A DNA stretch of 64,000 bases from Salmonella enterica subsp. enterica serovar Typhimurium str. LT2 (GCF_000006945.2 NC_003197.2:2418001-2482000); one strand, 5' to 3'; positions 18,487-29,142 are shown, counted from the first letter of the stretch. Made by a program: numbers and translations. The notes: a model not told the origin generated them from the letters alone.

Positions 18487-20289
18487 TTAGCGGTCCACAT
18501 CTGACATAACAAAATCGATACTACCCAGATAGACAATCAGGTCGGAGACCAGGCTACCGCGGATCGCCGAGGGAATCTGCTGCAAGTGCGCAAAGCTCGG
18601 CGTGCGCACGCGGGTACGGTAGCTCATAGTGCTGCCGTCGCTGGTCAGGTAGTAACTGTTAATCCCCTTCGTCGCTTCCACCATCTGGAAGGACTCCTGC
18701 GCCGGCATCACCGGGCCCCAGGAGACCTGCAGGAAGTGGGTGATCAGGGTTTCGATATGTTGCAGCGTGCGCTCTTTCGGCGGCGGCGTGGTCAGCGGGT
18801 GATCCGCTTTGAACGGGCCTTCCGGCATGTTATCGAGGCACTGCTGAAGAATGCGCAGACTCTGGCGCAGCTCTTCCACTTTCAGCATCACGCGGGTATA
18901 GCAGTCGGAAACGCCGCCACCCACCGGCACTTCAAAGTCAAAGTTTTCGTAGCCAGAGTATGGACGCCATTTACGTACGTCGAAGTCGATCCCGGTCGCG
19001 CGCAGCCCTGCGCCGGTGGTGCCCCACTCCAGCGCCTCTTTCGCGCCGTAAGCGGCAACGCCCTGCGAACGCCCTTTCAGAATAGTGTTACGCAGCGCGG
19101 CTTTCTCGTAAGAATCCAGACGCTTCGGCATCCACTCAAGGAACTCTCGCAGCAGGCGATCCCAACCGCGCGGCAAGTCGTGCGCGACGCCGCCGATACG
19201 GAACCAGGCCGGGTGCATACGGAAACCGGTAATGGCTTCCACCAGGTCATAAATTTTCTGCCGGTCGGTAAAGGCAAAGAAGACCGGCGTCATCGCGCCG
19301 ACGTCCTGAATAAAGGTCGAGATGTACAGCAGATGACTGTTAATGCGGAACAGTTCGGAGAGCATCACGCGGATGACGTTCACACGATCCGGGACGGTGA
19401 TCCCTGCCAACTTTTCTACCGCCAGCACGTACGGCATTTCATTGACGCAACCACCGAGGTATTCGATACGGTCGGTATAGGGAATGTAGCTATGCCAGGA
19501 CTGGCGCTCGCCCATTTTTTCGGCGCCGCGGTGGTGATAGCCGATATCCGGCACGCAGTCGACGATTTCTTCACCGTCAAGTTGCAGGATAATACGAAAC
19601 GCACCGTGCGCAGACGGGTGGTTCGGGCCGAGGTTGAGGAACATAAAGTCCTCGTTGTCAGTCCCGCGCTTCATCCCCCAGTCTTCCGGCTTAAAGGTCA
19701 GCGCTTCCATTTCCAGATCCTGCTTGGCTTTGGTCAGCTCAAACGGGTCGAATTCGGTCGCGCGCGCCGGATAATCTTTACGCAGCGGATGGCCTTCCCA
19801 GGTTTGCGGCATCATGATGCGCGTCAGGTGCGGGTGGCCTTCGATATCAATACCAAACATCTCCCAGGTCTCACGCTCGTACCAGTTGGCGTTAGGGAAA
19901 AGTTTAGTGAAGGTCGGCACGCGCAGGTCGTTTTCAGACAACGCCACCTTGAGCATGATATCGCGATTACGCTCAATGGAAATCAGGTGGTAGAAAACGG
20001 AAAAATCCGCGGCGGGTAACCCGTCACGGTGCGTACGCAGGCGTTCATCCATGCCGTGTAAGTCAAACAGCATGACGTAAGGTTTCGGCAGTTTCTTTAA
20101 GAAATCGCCAACCTCCAGTAGTTGTTCACGCTTGACCCAAACAACGGGGATACCGGTGCGGGTCGCCTGAACGGTAAAGGCATCCGGCCCAAAACGGTTG
20201 CGCAGTTCGCCGATAACCGGATCATCAAGATGATCGCGGGTACTCCATGCAGCGTCTTGCGCGGTTAAGTCGGTCATATTGTTCACCAT
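18487..20289 (-). CDS. nuoC: NADH-quinone oxidoreductase fused subunit C/D
   Basis: A 600-residue fusion of NuoC (about 1-190, 30-kDa subunit) and NuoD (about 210-600, 49-kDa subunit), the enterobacterial arrangement; many bacteria keep the two genes separate. NuoD lines the quinone pocket ([15 protein letters not shown] near 222 includes the quinone-site histidine region). No iron-sulfur motif is expected. Two starts are possible, 20289 (MVNNMTDL) and 20277 (MTDL, 596 residues). I give the longer one with modest preference. Confidence 0.96.
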
Positions 20290-20310
20290 TGCAAATGGTC
20301 CGTGGTGGTC

Positions 20311-20363
20311 GGCAGTGCTTCGCGCTATTAAAATAGTGGTTAGCGAAGTGAAGTGCTGCTGCC
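20311..20363 (-). other. Stem-loop in the nuoB-nuoCD junction
   Basis: Nested inverted repeats in the 86-bp gap: GGCAG/CTGCC outside, CTTCGC/GCGAAG in the middle and CTATT/AATAG inside. The structure would form in the mRNA just before the nuoCD ribosome site. It might tune relative expression of nuoB and nuoCD. Confidence 0.5.
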
Positions 20364-20375
20364 GACAGGCGCAAA

Positions 20376-21038
20376 TTAAATCTCGTCCGGGGTACGCAGG
20401 TTCGTGACGGCAATACGCTCGCCGCGTTTACGTTCGCGTTCTGGCTGCATATTGGCGCGATACACGCCCTGATCGCCCACCACCCATGAGAGCGGACGGC
20501 GCTCTTTGCCAATCGATTCTTGCAGCAGCATCAACGCCTGCATATACGCTTCCGGACGCGGCGGACAGCCAGGGATATACACATCCACCGGGATGAACTT
20601 ATCAACGCCCTGCACTACCGAATAAATATCGTACATGCCGCCGGAGTTGGCGCAGGCGCCCATAGAAATGACCCATTTTGGCTCCAGCATTTGGTCATAC
20701 AGACGCTGAATAACCGGGGCCATTTTGGTAAAGCAGGTACCGGCCACCACCATCAGGTCAGCCTGACGTGGCGACGCACGCAGCACTTCCGCGCCGAAAC
20801 GGGCAACGTCATGCACTGCGGTAAAAGAGGTCACCATCTCTACATAGCAGCAAGAAAGGCCGAAGTTGTAGGGCCAAATTGAGTTTTTACGGCCCCAGTT
20901 AACCATGTCATGCAGTTTGCCCATGAACACGTTTTTGTTAACTTCCTGCTCCAGGGGGTCGGTTACGATCTCCTGTTTTTGCAGGGGGTAACGGTCATTC
21001 TCACCGTTAGGATCTATGCGGGTGAGCGTATAATCCAT
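20376..21038 (-). CDS. nuoB: NADH-quinone oxidoreductase subunit B (cluster N2)
   Basis: A 220-residue subunit holding the terminal [4Fe-4S] cluster N2 that reduces quinone. Ligands are the tandem cysteines C63/C64 (LSCCYVEM), C129 (GACANSGG) and C158 (PGCPPRPE). The protein sits at the junction of peripheral and membrane arms. It starts 15 bp after nuoA ends. The first 40 residues carry charged repeats common in enterobacterial NuoB. Confidence 0.97.
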
Positions 21039-21053
21039 CTTAATGCCTCGCGG

Positions 21054-21497
21054 TTAGCGTTGACGATTAGCGATACTGTTCGTTTCCGGGTTCATACGCT
21101 CGCGGCGTGAACGCGCGGGCGTCCAGTCCAACGCGCCAATACGCGCCAGATAAACCAGACCAGCCAGTAACACAAAAATAAAAATTGCAGCTTCCACAAA
21201 GCCAACCCAGCCGCTTTCGCGGATAGAAGTCGACCATGCGAACAGATACAGCGCTTCAACGTCGAAGATAACGAAGAACATGGCTACCAGGTAAAACTTG
21301 GCAGACAGGCGTAAGCGGGCGGTGCCGACCGAATCGATACCTGATTCAAACGGAACGTTCTTGTGCCTCGCGCGTGCGCGACCGCCCAAAAACCAACCGC
21401 CTACCAGCATCAGGCAGCACAGGCCAATGGCAACGATAAGAAAGATAGCGAATGCCCAGTGATGAGCGATGACTTCAGTGGATGTTGACATACTCAT
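21054..21497 (-). CDS. nuoA: NADH-quinone oxidoreductase subunit A
   Basis: First gene of the nuo operon. A 147-residue subunit with three transmembrane helices. The conserved loop between helices 1 and 2 ([39 protein letters not shown]) contains an acidic motif near the quinone chamber. The C-terminal tail ([13 protein letters not shown]) is cytoplasmic. The leader upstream is long, so the operon promoter lies well before this start. Confidence 0.97.
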
Positions 21498-22043
21498 TGC
21501 TTACTCATCAAAAGTAGCGCCAGTTTCTCTGCTCTTTACGGCAGATGGGCGCCACATCGATTCATGGGGAGGAATAAAAAAAACCCTACAATTACTGTAG
21601 AAAATGATAAAAACAGCTAATTGATGTGGTTTTTTACTCCTTTCTATAACCTTTTGTCAACTTTAACAAAAGTTCCTTCACATTAATTTACATCAATTCA
21701 TCACCATTAACATTAAGTGCCATCCTGGAGAAAATGACTCTTCGACCAGGGGGGATTTTATGTTGTTGAATCGTGTCCGTTGTGAAGCAAAAGAAATAAC
21801 ACACACCTATTTTGACAGGAATTTGTGAAGATGCCTCCCCCTAAATGGGAGTATTTTCTTGATCTGTGACACGCTTTTGTTAATTCACCCCCTAAAACAG
21901 CAACAATTTCTCTAGTTTTTTAACATGCAAATTCATAAAATGGATGTTCTGGTTATTTTTTGCCCACATTGAACTGCGAATCGCTACTGGCTGATTTACC
22001 GCAACTTTTACAATTTGTGCGGTTAAGCGCGTACAGATGGGCA
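21498..22043 (-). promoter_or_regulatory. nuo operon control region
   Basis: A non-coding stretch of about 550 bp. On the minus strand TTGACA (21655-21660) and TAAAAA (21631-21636), 18 bp apart, give a plausible sigma-70 promoter about 135 bp before nuoA. Upstream, TTGATGTAAATTAA resembles an FNR palindrome (TTGAT-N4-ATCAA) with imperfect right half, near 21685-21698. In E. coli this promoter answers to ArcA, NarL, FNR, IHF and Fis; only the FNR-like site is named here from sequence. The rest is AT-rich without clear content. Confidence 0.5.
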
Positions 22044-22092
22044 CAAAAAAAGAGCCACTGAGCGTTTTTTCATCGCCAGCGGCTCTTTTTTA
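22044..22092 (-). terminator. Intrinsic terminator of lrhA
   Basis: On the minus strand, 39 bp past the lrhA stop, a stem of GAGCC-x-CTG-x-CG and its complement ends in a run of seven T. The reverse side also has six T, so it could work from either direction. It separates lrhA from the nuo control region. Confidence 0.88.
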
Positions 22093-22123
22093 CATTTACG
22101 ACTTAGCGCCTTTTGCCTGCGAG

Positions 22124-23062
22124 CTACTCAAAACCCCCTTCCACCATCAGCGGATCATCTCCGCCCTCTGCAGAAAACTGGTTGTAATGCCATGGGTTTT
22201 GGTAGCTTTCCATCGCATGGAAAATCACCATCGCCAGCTCGTTCTGGCTATTGGGATCGCGGCACAACAGATATTCCGTATCCGGCAAAGGCGGTAATCC
22301 GTCTGCGGCGCCCAGCACGCGAAGGTCGGGACTCATCATTTCGACAGGTCGAGCCGTTACGCCAAGACCGGCTTTAACGGCCGCGCGTACCGCCGGTAAT
22401 GTAGACGCCACATAGGCCAGCCGCCAGGGAATACCCGCTGCATTTAGCGTCTCCAGCACCATATCGCGGAATGGGCTGGGATCGTCCAGCAGGACTAGTG
22501 GTACGGGCTCTCCCCTTTGCAAAACATACTCAGCCGCACAATACCAATGGGTGGGCGAGGTCCGCAAATTCAGACAGTCCAGCGAATGAGGTTGGTTAGT
22601 CGTCACCACCAAATCTACTTCCTGCGATTTAACCATGTCCACCATATAGGCGTTGCGTTTTACCCGTACATCAAGCGCGAGTTTCGGATAAACCGAGCTG
22701 ATTCGGCTAAGCAAAAAAGGCAGGATAGTATCAGCTGATTCATCAGAAGCGCCGATTGTTAACACTCCCTGAAGATTACTGAACATTAATGATGAACACG
22801 CCTCATCATTAAAACGCAGGATTTTTCTGGCGTACCCCAGAAGCTGGATACCGTGTTCGGTCAAAAGTTTGTTACGGCCATGGCGGGCGAACAATTCCTT
22901 TCCCACGAGTTGCTCAAGACGCTGCATTTGCTGACTGACCGCAGACTGAGTACGACATACCGCCGCCGCCGCCGCGGCGAAGGTGTTCAGATCGGCAACG
23001 GCCACGAACGTTCTCAGCAGATCGAGATCGAGGTTAATTATCGGACGATTTGCATTTATCAT
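22124..23062 (-). CDS. lrhA: LysR-family transcriptional regulator LrhA
   Basis: A 312-residue LysR-type regulator. The helix-turn-helix (about residues 10-70, with TFAAAAAAVCRTQSAVSQQMQRLE) is followed by a substrate-binding-like domain. In E. coli LrhA represses flhDC and hence flagella, motility and chemotaxis, and affects type 1 fimbriae. It can also raise RpoS turnover indirectly. The C-terminus (QFSAEGGDDPLMVEGGFE) differs from E. coli more than the rest. The long upstream region suggests complex control; an RcsB-like box is noted there. Confidence 0.96.
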   Translation of the reverse strand: MINANRPIINLDLDLLRTFVAVADLNTFAAAAAAVCRTQSAVSQQMQRLEQLVGKELFARHGRNKLLTEHGIQLLGYARKILRFNDEACSSLMFSNLQGVLTIGASDESADTILPFLLSRISSVYPKLALDVRVKRNAYMVDMVKSQEVDLVVTTNQPHSLDCLNLRTSPTHWYCAAEYVLQRGEPVPLVLLDDPSPFRDMVLETLNAAGIPWRLAYVASTLPAVRAAVKAGLGVTARPVEMMSPDLRVLGAADGLPPLPDTEYLLCRDPNSQNELAMVIFHAMESYQNPWHYNQFSAEGGDDPLMVEGGFE

Positions 23063-23993
23063 AATTTTTCACTTACTGGCGGGTCATATCGGGCTGACCT
23101 GGTTAATGCTGTGCATTCAGAAACAAGCAATTCCATTTGTAATGTGCATCCTTCGCAGTACCGCCTGGTTACCCAGGTAAATGTTAGAATGTAATTGAAA
23201 ATACGACCAAAACACTTCTCTTACTTACTGATATAATACCAAATGCAACTGATCGGGATATATCAAAGAGAATTTGTCATACCTTTAGGCGTCTACAGAT
23301 TTCTGCTAATGATGGACGTGTAAATCTTGTAACAGCGTCAAATAGTTTACCGAGACGCACAGATACAAAAACAATATATTGAACAATAGGTTATGTATAA
23401 AATCGCGTCATGATAATTAGCAGACAACGCAGACTACGCCCCCGTTTCGGATCATTATCTTAACCTAAAACCGCTATATTTATAAGTATTATTACGAATA
23501 ATCTTAACCTGGGATATGTTATACTAATCGGACCAGAAAGATATTATTACGACTTTAGTAAATGCTTTTTAAATATTAAATAATAATTAATTAAGATTTC
23601 TACCATTCATTAATTATACTTAACAATAGTTTCACACCCCCCGCCGCCGGAAAGGTCTAACCTTCTCATTTTACCTTTAATACTCAGTATTTCCGAAATA
23701 GCCGACGCGACACTAATGATGAATGCTTATCTCTCATAAAACAGATAATTTATGACAACATAAAAAACCACATTACGCGCAATCATATAGAACAAAACAC
23801 CATACATACAGAAAAAAATAGAAAATACATCTAACTAAATGATTTTATGAAGTTTTAAACAGTTCGAAAGCGCGTTAAAAATAAACAAAATCTTCTTCTG
23901 TTCACTCTTCAAAACTCACCGTCGTGGGAGTACATTGTTTCGTGCTGACTTCCACGGCAGGGAGTGGCAATAACAGCTAAAAGGTCAAGATTC
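23063..23993. other. 930-bp AT-rich gap between divergent lrhA and alaA
   Basis: No coding frame of substance and no RNA gene that I recognise. The stretch is strongly AT-rich from about 23200 to 23900. Long non-coding leaders before lrhA are known in E. coli, where the mRNA has a 5' untranslated region of several hundred bases. This gap therefore probably holds the lrhA leader, its promoter and the alaA promoter. H-NS binding is plausible from base composition. Confidence 0.7.
23493..23506 (-). promoter_or_regulatory. Putative RcsB/RcsAB box upstream of lrhA
   Basis: TAAGATTATTCGTA on the minus strand matches the RcsAB consensus TAAGAATATTCCTA at 12 of 14 positions. It lies about 430 bp upstream of the lrhA start, consistent with a promoter before a long leader. 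RcsB control of lrhA is reported in E. coli. Confidence 0.5.
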
Positions 23994-25208
23994 ATGTCCC
24001 CCATTGAAAAATCCAGCAAACTCGAAAATGTCTGTTATGACATTCGTGGCCCCGTTCTGAAAGAAGCGAAACGCCTTGAGGAAGAAGGTAATAAAGTTCT
24101 TAAACTGAATATCGGCAACCCCGCCCCCTTCGGATTCGAAGCGCCGGACGAAATTCTGGTCGATGTCATTCGTAATTTGCCGACGGCGCAAGGATATTGC
24201 GACTCGAAAGGGCTTTATTCCGCCCGTAAAGCGATTATGCAGCATTATCAGGCCCGTGGAATGCGCGATGTAACCGTGGAAGATATCTATATCGGTAACG
24301 GCGTTTCCGAGCTGATCGTTCAGGCGATGCAGGCGTTGCTTAACAGTGGCGATGAAATGCTGGTTCCCGCGCCCGATTATCCGTTATGGACAGCGGCGGT
24401 ATCGCTCTCCAGCGGCAAGGCGGTACATTATCTTTGCGATGAATCTTCCGACTGGTTCCCGGACCTTGACGATATCCGCGCCAAAATCACCCCACGTACG
24501 CGTGGTATTGTCATTATTAATCCAAACAACCCTACTGGCGCCGTCTATTCTAAAGAATTGTTGATGGAAATTGTCAACATTGCGCGCGAGCATAATCTCA
24601 TCATCTTCGCCGATGAAATTTATGACAAGATTCTCTATGACGATGCCGAGCATCACTCTATCGCCGCACTGGCGCCTGATCTGCTGACCATCACCTTTAA
24701 TGGGTTGTCTAAAACCTATCGCGTCGCCGGCTTCCGCCAGGGCTGGATGGTGCTGAACGGGCCGAAAAAACATGCGAAAGGCTATATTGAAGGGCTGGAG
24801 ATGTTAGCCTCAATGCGCCTGTGCGCCAACGTCCCGGCGCAACATGCTATTCAGACCGCGCTCGGCGGCTATCAAAGCATTAGTGAATTTATTCTGCCGG
24901 GCGGTCGACTGTATGAACAGCGTAACCGCGCCTGGGAGTTGATTAACGATATTCCCGGCGTTTCCTGCGTAAAACCGCGCGGCGCGTTGTACATGTTCCC
25001 CAGGATCGACGCTAAACGTTTTAATATTCACGACGACCAGAAGATGGTGCTGGACTTCCTGCTACAGGAAAAGGTGCTGCTGGTGCAAGGTACCGCCTTT
25101 AACTGGCCGTGGCCAGATCACTTCCGCATTGTGACGCTACCGCGTGAAGATGACCTGGAGATGGCCATCAACCGTTTTGGGCGTTTCCTCTCAGGTTACC
25201 ATCAATAA
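23994..25208 (+). CDS. alaA: Glutamate-pyruvate aminotransferase AlaA
   Basis: A 404-residue fold-type I PLP aminotransferase that makes L-alanine from pyruvate and glutamate. The PLP lysine is K240 in NGLSKTYRVAGFRQGW. The asparagine/aspartate cofactor contacts are in NPNNPTG (177-182) and FADEIYD (205-211). I chose the ATG at 23994 (MSPIEKSSKL), conserved in E. coli, over an upstream ATG at 23964. Divergent from lrhA. A UUCG-loop terminator follows immediately. Confidence 0.96.
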   Translation: MSPIEKSSKLENVCYDIRGPVLKEAKRLEEEGNKVLKLNIGNPAPFGFEAPDEILVDVIRNLPTAQGYCDSKGLYSARKAIMQHYQARGMRDVTVEDIYIGNGVSELIVQAMQALLNSGDEMLVPAPDYPLWTAAVSLSSGKAVHYLCDESSDWFPDLDDIRAKITPRTRGIVIINPNNPTGAVYSKELLMEIVNIAREHNLIIFADEIYDKILYDDAEHHSIAALAPDLLTITFNGLSKTYRVAGFRQGWMVLNGPKKHAKGYIEGLEMLASMRLCANVPAQHAIQTALGGYQSISEFILPGGRLYEQRNRAWELINDIPGVSCVKPRGALYMFPRIDAKRFNIHDDQKMVLDFLLQEKVLLVQGTAFNWPWPDHFRIVTLPREDDLEMAINRFGRFLSGYHQ

Positions 25209-25213
25209 TCTTA

Positions 25214-25241
25214 AATTCAGGCTACTTCGGTAGCCTGAATT
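25214..25241 (+). terminator. alaA terminator with UUCG loop
   Basis: A perfect 12-bp stem, AATTCAGGCTAC / GTAGCCTGAATT, closed by the very stable tetraloop TTCG. It starts five bases after the alaA stop. The downstream sequence is only moderately T-rich (TGCATCTTCATCT). Confidence 0.8.
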
Positions 25242-25301
25242 GCATCTTCATCTCCCTCCCCGCACAATGAAGTCTGCCGCAGTGAAAACAAAAGGTAATC
25301 T

Positions 25302-25901
25302 ATGAAGCAGAGCCATTTTTTCGCCCATCTCTCCCGCATGAAGTTGATTAACCGCTGGCCGCTGATGCGTAACGTGCGTACAGAAAACGTCTCCGAACAT
25401 AGTCTGCAGGTGGCGATGGTCGCCCATGCGTTGGCGGCGATAAAAAACCGTAAATTTGGCGGTCAGCTCAATGCTGAACGCATCGCGCTTCTGGCGATGT
25501 ATCATGATGCCTCGGAAGTACTGACCGGCGATCTGCCGACGCCGGTAAAATATTTTAATTCCCAGATAGCCCAGGAATATAAAGCGATCGAAAAAATCGC
25601 CCAGCAAAAGCTGGTTGATATGGCGCCGGATGAATTACGCGATATTTTCGCACCGCTTATTGATGAGAATGCCTGGAGCGAAGAAGAACAGGCAATCGTA
25701 AAACAGGCCGATGCGCTTTGCGCCTACCTGAAATGCCTGGAGGAGCTCTCAGCGGGAAACAATGAGTTTGGACTGGCAAAAACGCGGCTGGAAAAAACGC
25801 TGGAATTACGTCGCAGCCAGGAGATGGACTATTTTATGGCGGTATTCGTACCAAGTTTCCATCTTTCTCTTGACGAGATAAGCCAGGATTCACCGCTTTA
25901 G
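25302..25901 (+). CDS. yfbR: 5'-deoxynucleotidase YfbR
   Basis: A 199-residue HD-domain phosphohydrolase that removes phosphate from deoxyribonucleoside 5'-monophosphates. The metal ligands match the E. coli enzyme: H33 (SEHSLQ), H68-D69 (MYHDASE) and D137 (KQADAL). It is cytoplasmic and needs a divalent metal. It runs on the same strand as alaA, 93 bp later, beyond the alaA terminator, so it probably has its own promoter. Confidence 0.96.
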   Translation: MKQSHFFAHLSRMKLINRWPLMRNVRTENVSEHSLQVAMVAHALAAIKNRKFGGQLNAERIALLAMYHDASEVLTGDLPTPVKYFNSQIAQEYKAIEKIAQQKLVDMAPDELRDIFAPLIDENAWSEEEQAIVKQADALCAYLKCLEELSAGNNEFGLAKTRLEKTLELRRSQEMDYFMAVFVPSFHLSLDEISQDSPL

Positions 25902-25902
25902 T

Positions 25903-25979
25903 TGCCGGATGGCGGCTAACGCCTTATCCGGCCTACCGTTCTTCCCGTAGGCCTGATAAGCGTAGCGCCATCAGGCCTT
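25903..25979. repeat. BIME (two REP units) between yfbR and yfbS
   Basis: Two inverted REP units. The first starts TGCCGGATGGCGGC and ends CTTATCCGGCCTAC; the second starts GTAGGCCTGATAAG and ends GCGCCATCAGGC. It lies between convergent genes, two bases past the yfbR stop. Confidence 0.9.
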
Positions 25980-25992
25980 TTCCTGTCTGGGG

Positions 25993-27819
25993 TTAAAACG
26001 GAAACAACATTGGAATCATCACAATACAAACCGCCATCACAATAAGCGTGAACGGCACGCCAAGCTTCACAAAATCGCTAAAGCTATAGTTTCCCGGCCC
26101 CAGAACCAGAGTATTGACCGGCGATGAAACCGGCGTCATAAAGGCGGCGGATGCCGCCATCGCCACCGCCATCGCAAACGGATAGGGCGACACCCCCATC
26201 GATTTCGCCGCCGCCAGCGCAATCGGCGCCATCAGCACCGCCGTTGCCGTGTTAGAAATGAACAGTCCTATGACGGCACACAGCACGAACAGGCATCCCA
26301 GCATCATATACGGCCCATAGCCGCCGCCGATATCCATTAATCCTTGCACGACCAGAGAGACGCCGCCGGTTTTTTGCAACGCCAGCGCAAACGGCATCAT
26401 ACCCACAATCAAGATAATACTCGGCCAGTGGATCGCTTTATACGCGCTTTCAGCATCAATACAGCGAAATTTCCCCATCAGCAGGCAGGCGATAATCGCC
26501 GCGATCGGGTTGGGAATTTCATCGGTCAACATCAGCGCCACCATCAGTACCAGGCAGAAAATGGCGTGCGGCGCCTGGCTGTGCGCAGGAGAGGCTTCGC
26601 TGACCTCGACCGGCATATTCAGCACCACAAAGTCGCGGCCTTTTTGCCCCAGCAGGCTGATTAACTTCCAGTTCCCCACAACCAGAATGATATCGCCCAT
26701 CAATAACGGTTCATCGGCCAGCGATCCTTCCAGCGCGACGCCGTCGCGTTTCAGGCCGACCACATTCAGCCCGTAACGTGTACGGAAGGCGATTTCACGC
26801 ACCGACTTGCCTATCAGTTCAGACTCCGGAATAAGCGAAATTTCCGCCATGCCAACATCCAACGCCTGATCGGAAAAATATTCTCCACGCAATACCATCG
26901 GTTCCAGCAGTTGCTCGGCGCAGAACTCTCTGAGGTCAACCTCCGCCGCCGACATATCAATCAGCAGAACGTCGCGAGCGCGAAACTCCGATACGCCGTT
27001 CACATTGACGATAACCCGCCGAAAGCGCCGCCAGCGTTCAACGCCGATGACATTGGCGCCGTAACGTTCGCGCAGTTTAAGGTCGTCCAGCCGCTGTCCC
27101 ACCATCGGCGAACCGGGGCGAATCGCCAGACGACGAGCGCGCCCCGTCAGACGGTACTCGCGGATAAGATCGCGGAAAGTGCGACGCTTACCGGCCTGTT
27201 GTCCGGGCGCATCGCCTTTTAGCATGAAGCGCATCACCAGCATATAAACAATGCCGAGCGCCAACACCACTACCCCCAGCGGCGTCACGCTAAAAAAGTT
27301 GAACCCGTGCAGGCCTTCACGCAGCAGTTCACTGTTAACCACCAGGTTCGGCGGCGTCGCCACCAGCGTCATCATTCCGCTGATAAGCCCGGCAAAACTC
27401 AGCGGCATCATCAGGCGCGAAGGCGAGGTCTGCATATGCATAGAAACGCTAAGAACAACGGGGATAAAGATCGCCACCACGCCGGTTGAACTCATGAAAG
27501 CGCCAAGTCCGGCGACGGTGATCATCAGTAAAACCAGCATCTTGATTTCACTGCTGCCCGCCATTTTAACCAGCCAGGTACCGACCACCGTCGCAACGCC
27601 GGTGCGCACGAGGCCGTCGCCAATAATAAATAAGGCGGCGATAAGAATGACATTCGGATCGCTAAAGCCGGAGAAGGCTTCCGGAAGGGTCAAGGTACCG
27701 CTAAGGACAAAAGCAACAATGACGAATAAAGCCACCGCATCCATACGTACTTTGCCCGTCGCAAACAACACGACGGCAATCGCCAGTAAAGAGAGAACCC
27801 AAATCAATTCACCGTTCAC
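25993..27819 (-). CDS. yfbS: SLC13-family transporter YfbS with two TrkA-C domains
   Basis: A 608-residue inner-membrane protein of the divalent-anion:sodium symporter (DASS/SLC13) superfamily. Hydrophobic helices occupy about residues 1-200 and 400-608. Between them lie two RCK C-terminal (TrkA-C) domains (about 220-390), cytoplasmic ligand-sensing modules. The start is GTG at 27819 with AGGA six bases upstream. The substrate is unknown; sulfate or dicarboxylates are possible from the family. It is followed by a REP cluster and convergent with yfbR. Confidence 0.92.
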   Translation of the reverse strand: MNGELIWVLSLLAIAVVLFATGKVRMDAVALFVIVAFVLSGTLTLPEAFSGFSDPNVILIAALFIIGDGLVRTGVATVVGTWLVKMAGSSEIKMLVLLMITVAGLGAFMSSTGVVAIFIPVVLSVSMHMQTSPSRLMMPLSFAGLISGMMTLVATPPNLVVNSELLREGLHGFNFFSVTPLGVVVLALGIVYMLVMRFMLKGDAPGQQAGKRRTFRDLIREYRLTGRARRLAIRPGSPMVGQRLDDLKLRERYGANVIGVERWRRFRRVIVNVNGVSEFRARDVLLIDMSAAEVDLREFCAEQLLEPMVLRGEYFSDQALDVGMAEISLIPESELIGKSVREIAFRTRYGLNVVGLKRDGVALEGSLADEPLLMGDIILVVGNWKLISLLGQKGRDFVVLNMPVEVSEASPAHSQAPHAIFCLVLMVALMLTDEIPNPIAAIIACLLMGKFRCIDAESAYKAIHWPSIILIVGMMPFALALQKTGGVSLVVQGLMDIGGGYGPYMMLGCLFVLCAVIGLFISNTATAVLMAPIALAAAKSMGVSPYPFAMAVAMAASAAFMTPVSSPVNTLVLGPGNYSFSDFVKLGVPFTLIVMAVCIVMIPMLFPF

Positions 27820-27867
27820 AACATATCCTTGTCAGATGAGAAGATAACGCGATTCTGCCATAAATAT

Positions 27868-27885
27868 GCCCCGCCAAAGCGGGGC
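27868..27885 (-). terminator. Hairpin after hxpA
   Basis: A perfect GCCCCGC / GCGGGGC stem with a CAAA loop begins 11 bp past the hxpA stop on the minus strand. The following bases (ATATTTATGG) are A/T-rich but lack a clean U-tract. Confidence 0.65.
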
Positions 27886-27895
27886 GATATCATGA

Positions 27896-28555
27896 TCAGG
27901 TCTTTCTTAACACCACCACATCGCCGTTTGGTTGTTTAGCGACCGATAATTGCGTCAGGCTATCCAACGCAAAATCAACATCCGCCAGACGCGGCGTGTC
28001 GGCCGGCGCATTGACCGCAATGACGTGGCAGCCCGCAGCCAGCCCGGACAGCACGCCAGCCGGGGCATCTTCTACTACGACGCACTCCTGAGGGGCCAGG
28101 CCAAGCAGTTGTGCGCCCAGCAAATACGCATCCGGCTCCGGTTTGCCGCGTTTGACTCGTTCGGCGGTGACAAACACCTCTGGCGCTGGAAGGCCCGCGA
28201 CCTGATGGCGCGCACGCGCGACCGGCATTGAACCGGAGGTGACGATAGCCCACGGAATGCCCACTTTATTCAGGTGATTGAGTAAATCGACTGCCCCCGG
28301 CAGCGCGGTGATCCCTGCGGTTTCAGTGGCTTCTATTTGCTCCAGGCGCGTAAACTCAGCGGCAATTTCCGCCTCCGATTTACCCGCCATAAAATGCCGC
28401 AACGAGGTGATCGCCTGTTTGCCATGAATAAAGCCCAGCACCTCATCATGAGCAAGGTTAAAACGATCGGCCCAGCTACACCACGCGCGTTCAACGGCAG
28501 GTAATGAGTCAACCAACGTTCCATCCAGATCAAACAGAAAACCTTTACACTGCAC
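27896..28555 (-). CDS. hxpA: Hexitol phosphatase A (HAD family)
   Basis: A 219-residue HAD-superfamily sugar phosphatase (formerly YfbT). The E. coli enzyme acts on hexitol phosphates such as sorbitol and mannitol phosphates. The nucleophile motif DLDGTLVDS is near residue 9. Motif II (VTSGSMP), motif III lysine (RVKRGKPEPDAY) and motif IV (VVEDAPAG) are intact. I start at GTG 28555, five bases after AGGAGG. The longer ATG frame (28594) overlaps yfbU and is not conserved. Confidence 0.93.
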   Translation of the reverse strand: MQCKGFLFDLDGTLVDSLPAVERAWCSWADRFNLAHDEVLGFIHGKQAITSLRHFMAGKSEAEIAAEFTRLEQIEATETAGITALPGAVDLLNHLNKVGIPWAIVTSGSMPVARARHQVAGLPAPEVFVTAERVKRGKPEPDAYLLGAQLLGLAPQECVVVEDAPAGVLSGLAAGCHVIAVNAPADTPRLADVDFALDSLTQLSVAKQPNGDVVVLRKT

Positions 28556-28565
28556 GCGAGCCTCC

Positions 28566-29138
<573 letters not shown>

Positions 29139-29142
29139 TCAA

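Noticed and set aside
18586..20019. 477-codon open frame on the plus strand opposite nuoCD
   Set aside because: It mirrors the codon pattern of nuoCD, is rich in Arg/His/Gln and has no domain resemblance. It is a shadow frame of a GC-rich conserved gene.
20277..20289. nuoCD fusion as an assembly error or recent joining
   Set aside because: The fused form is the normal state in Enterobacteriaceae; no seam or base-composition change is visible.
22037..22297. 86-codon plus-strand frame overlapping the lrhA 3' end
   Set aside because: It begins inside the lrhA terminator hairpin and runs antisense to lrhA. No ribosome site of note or homology.
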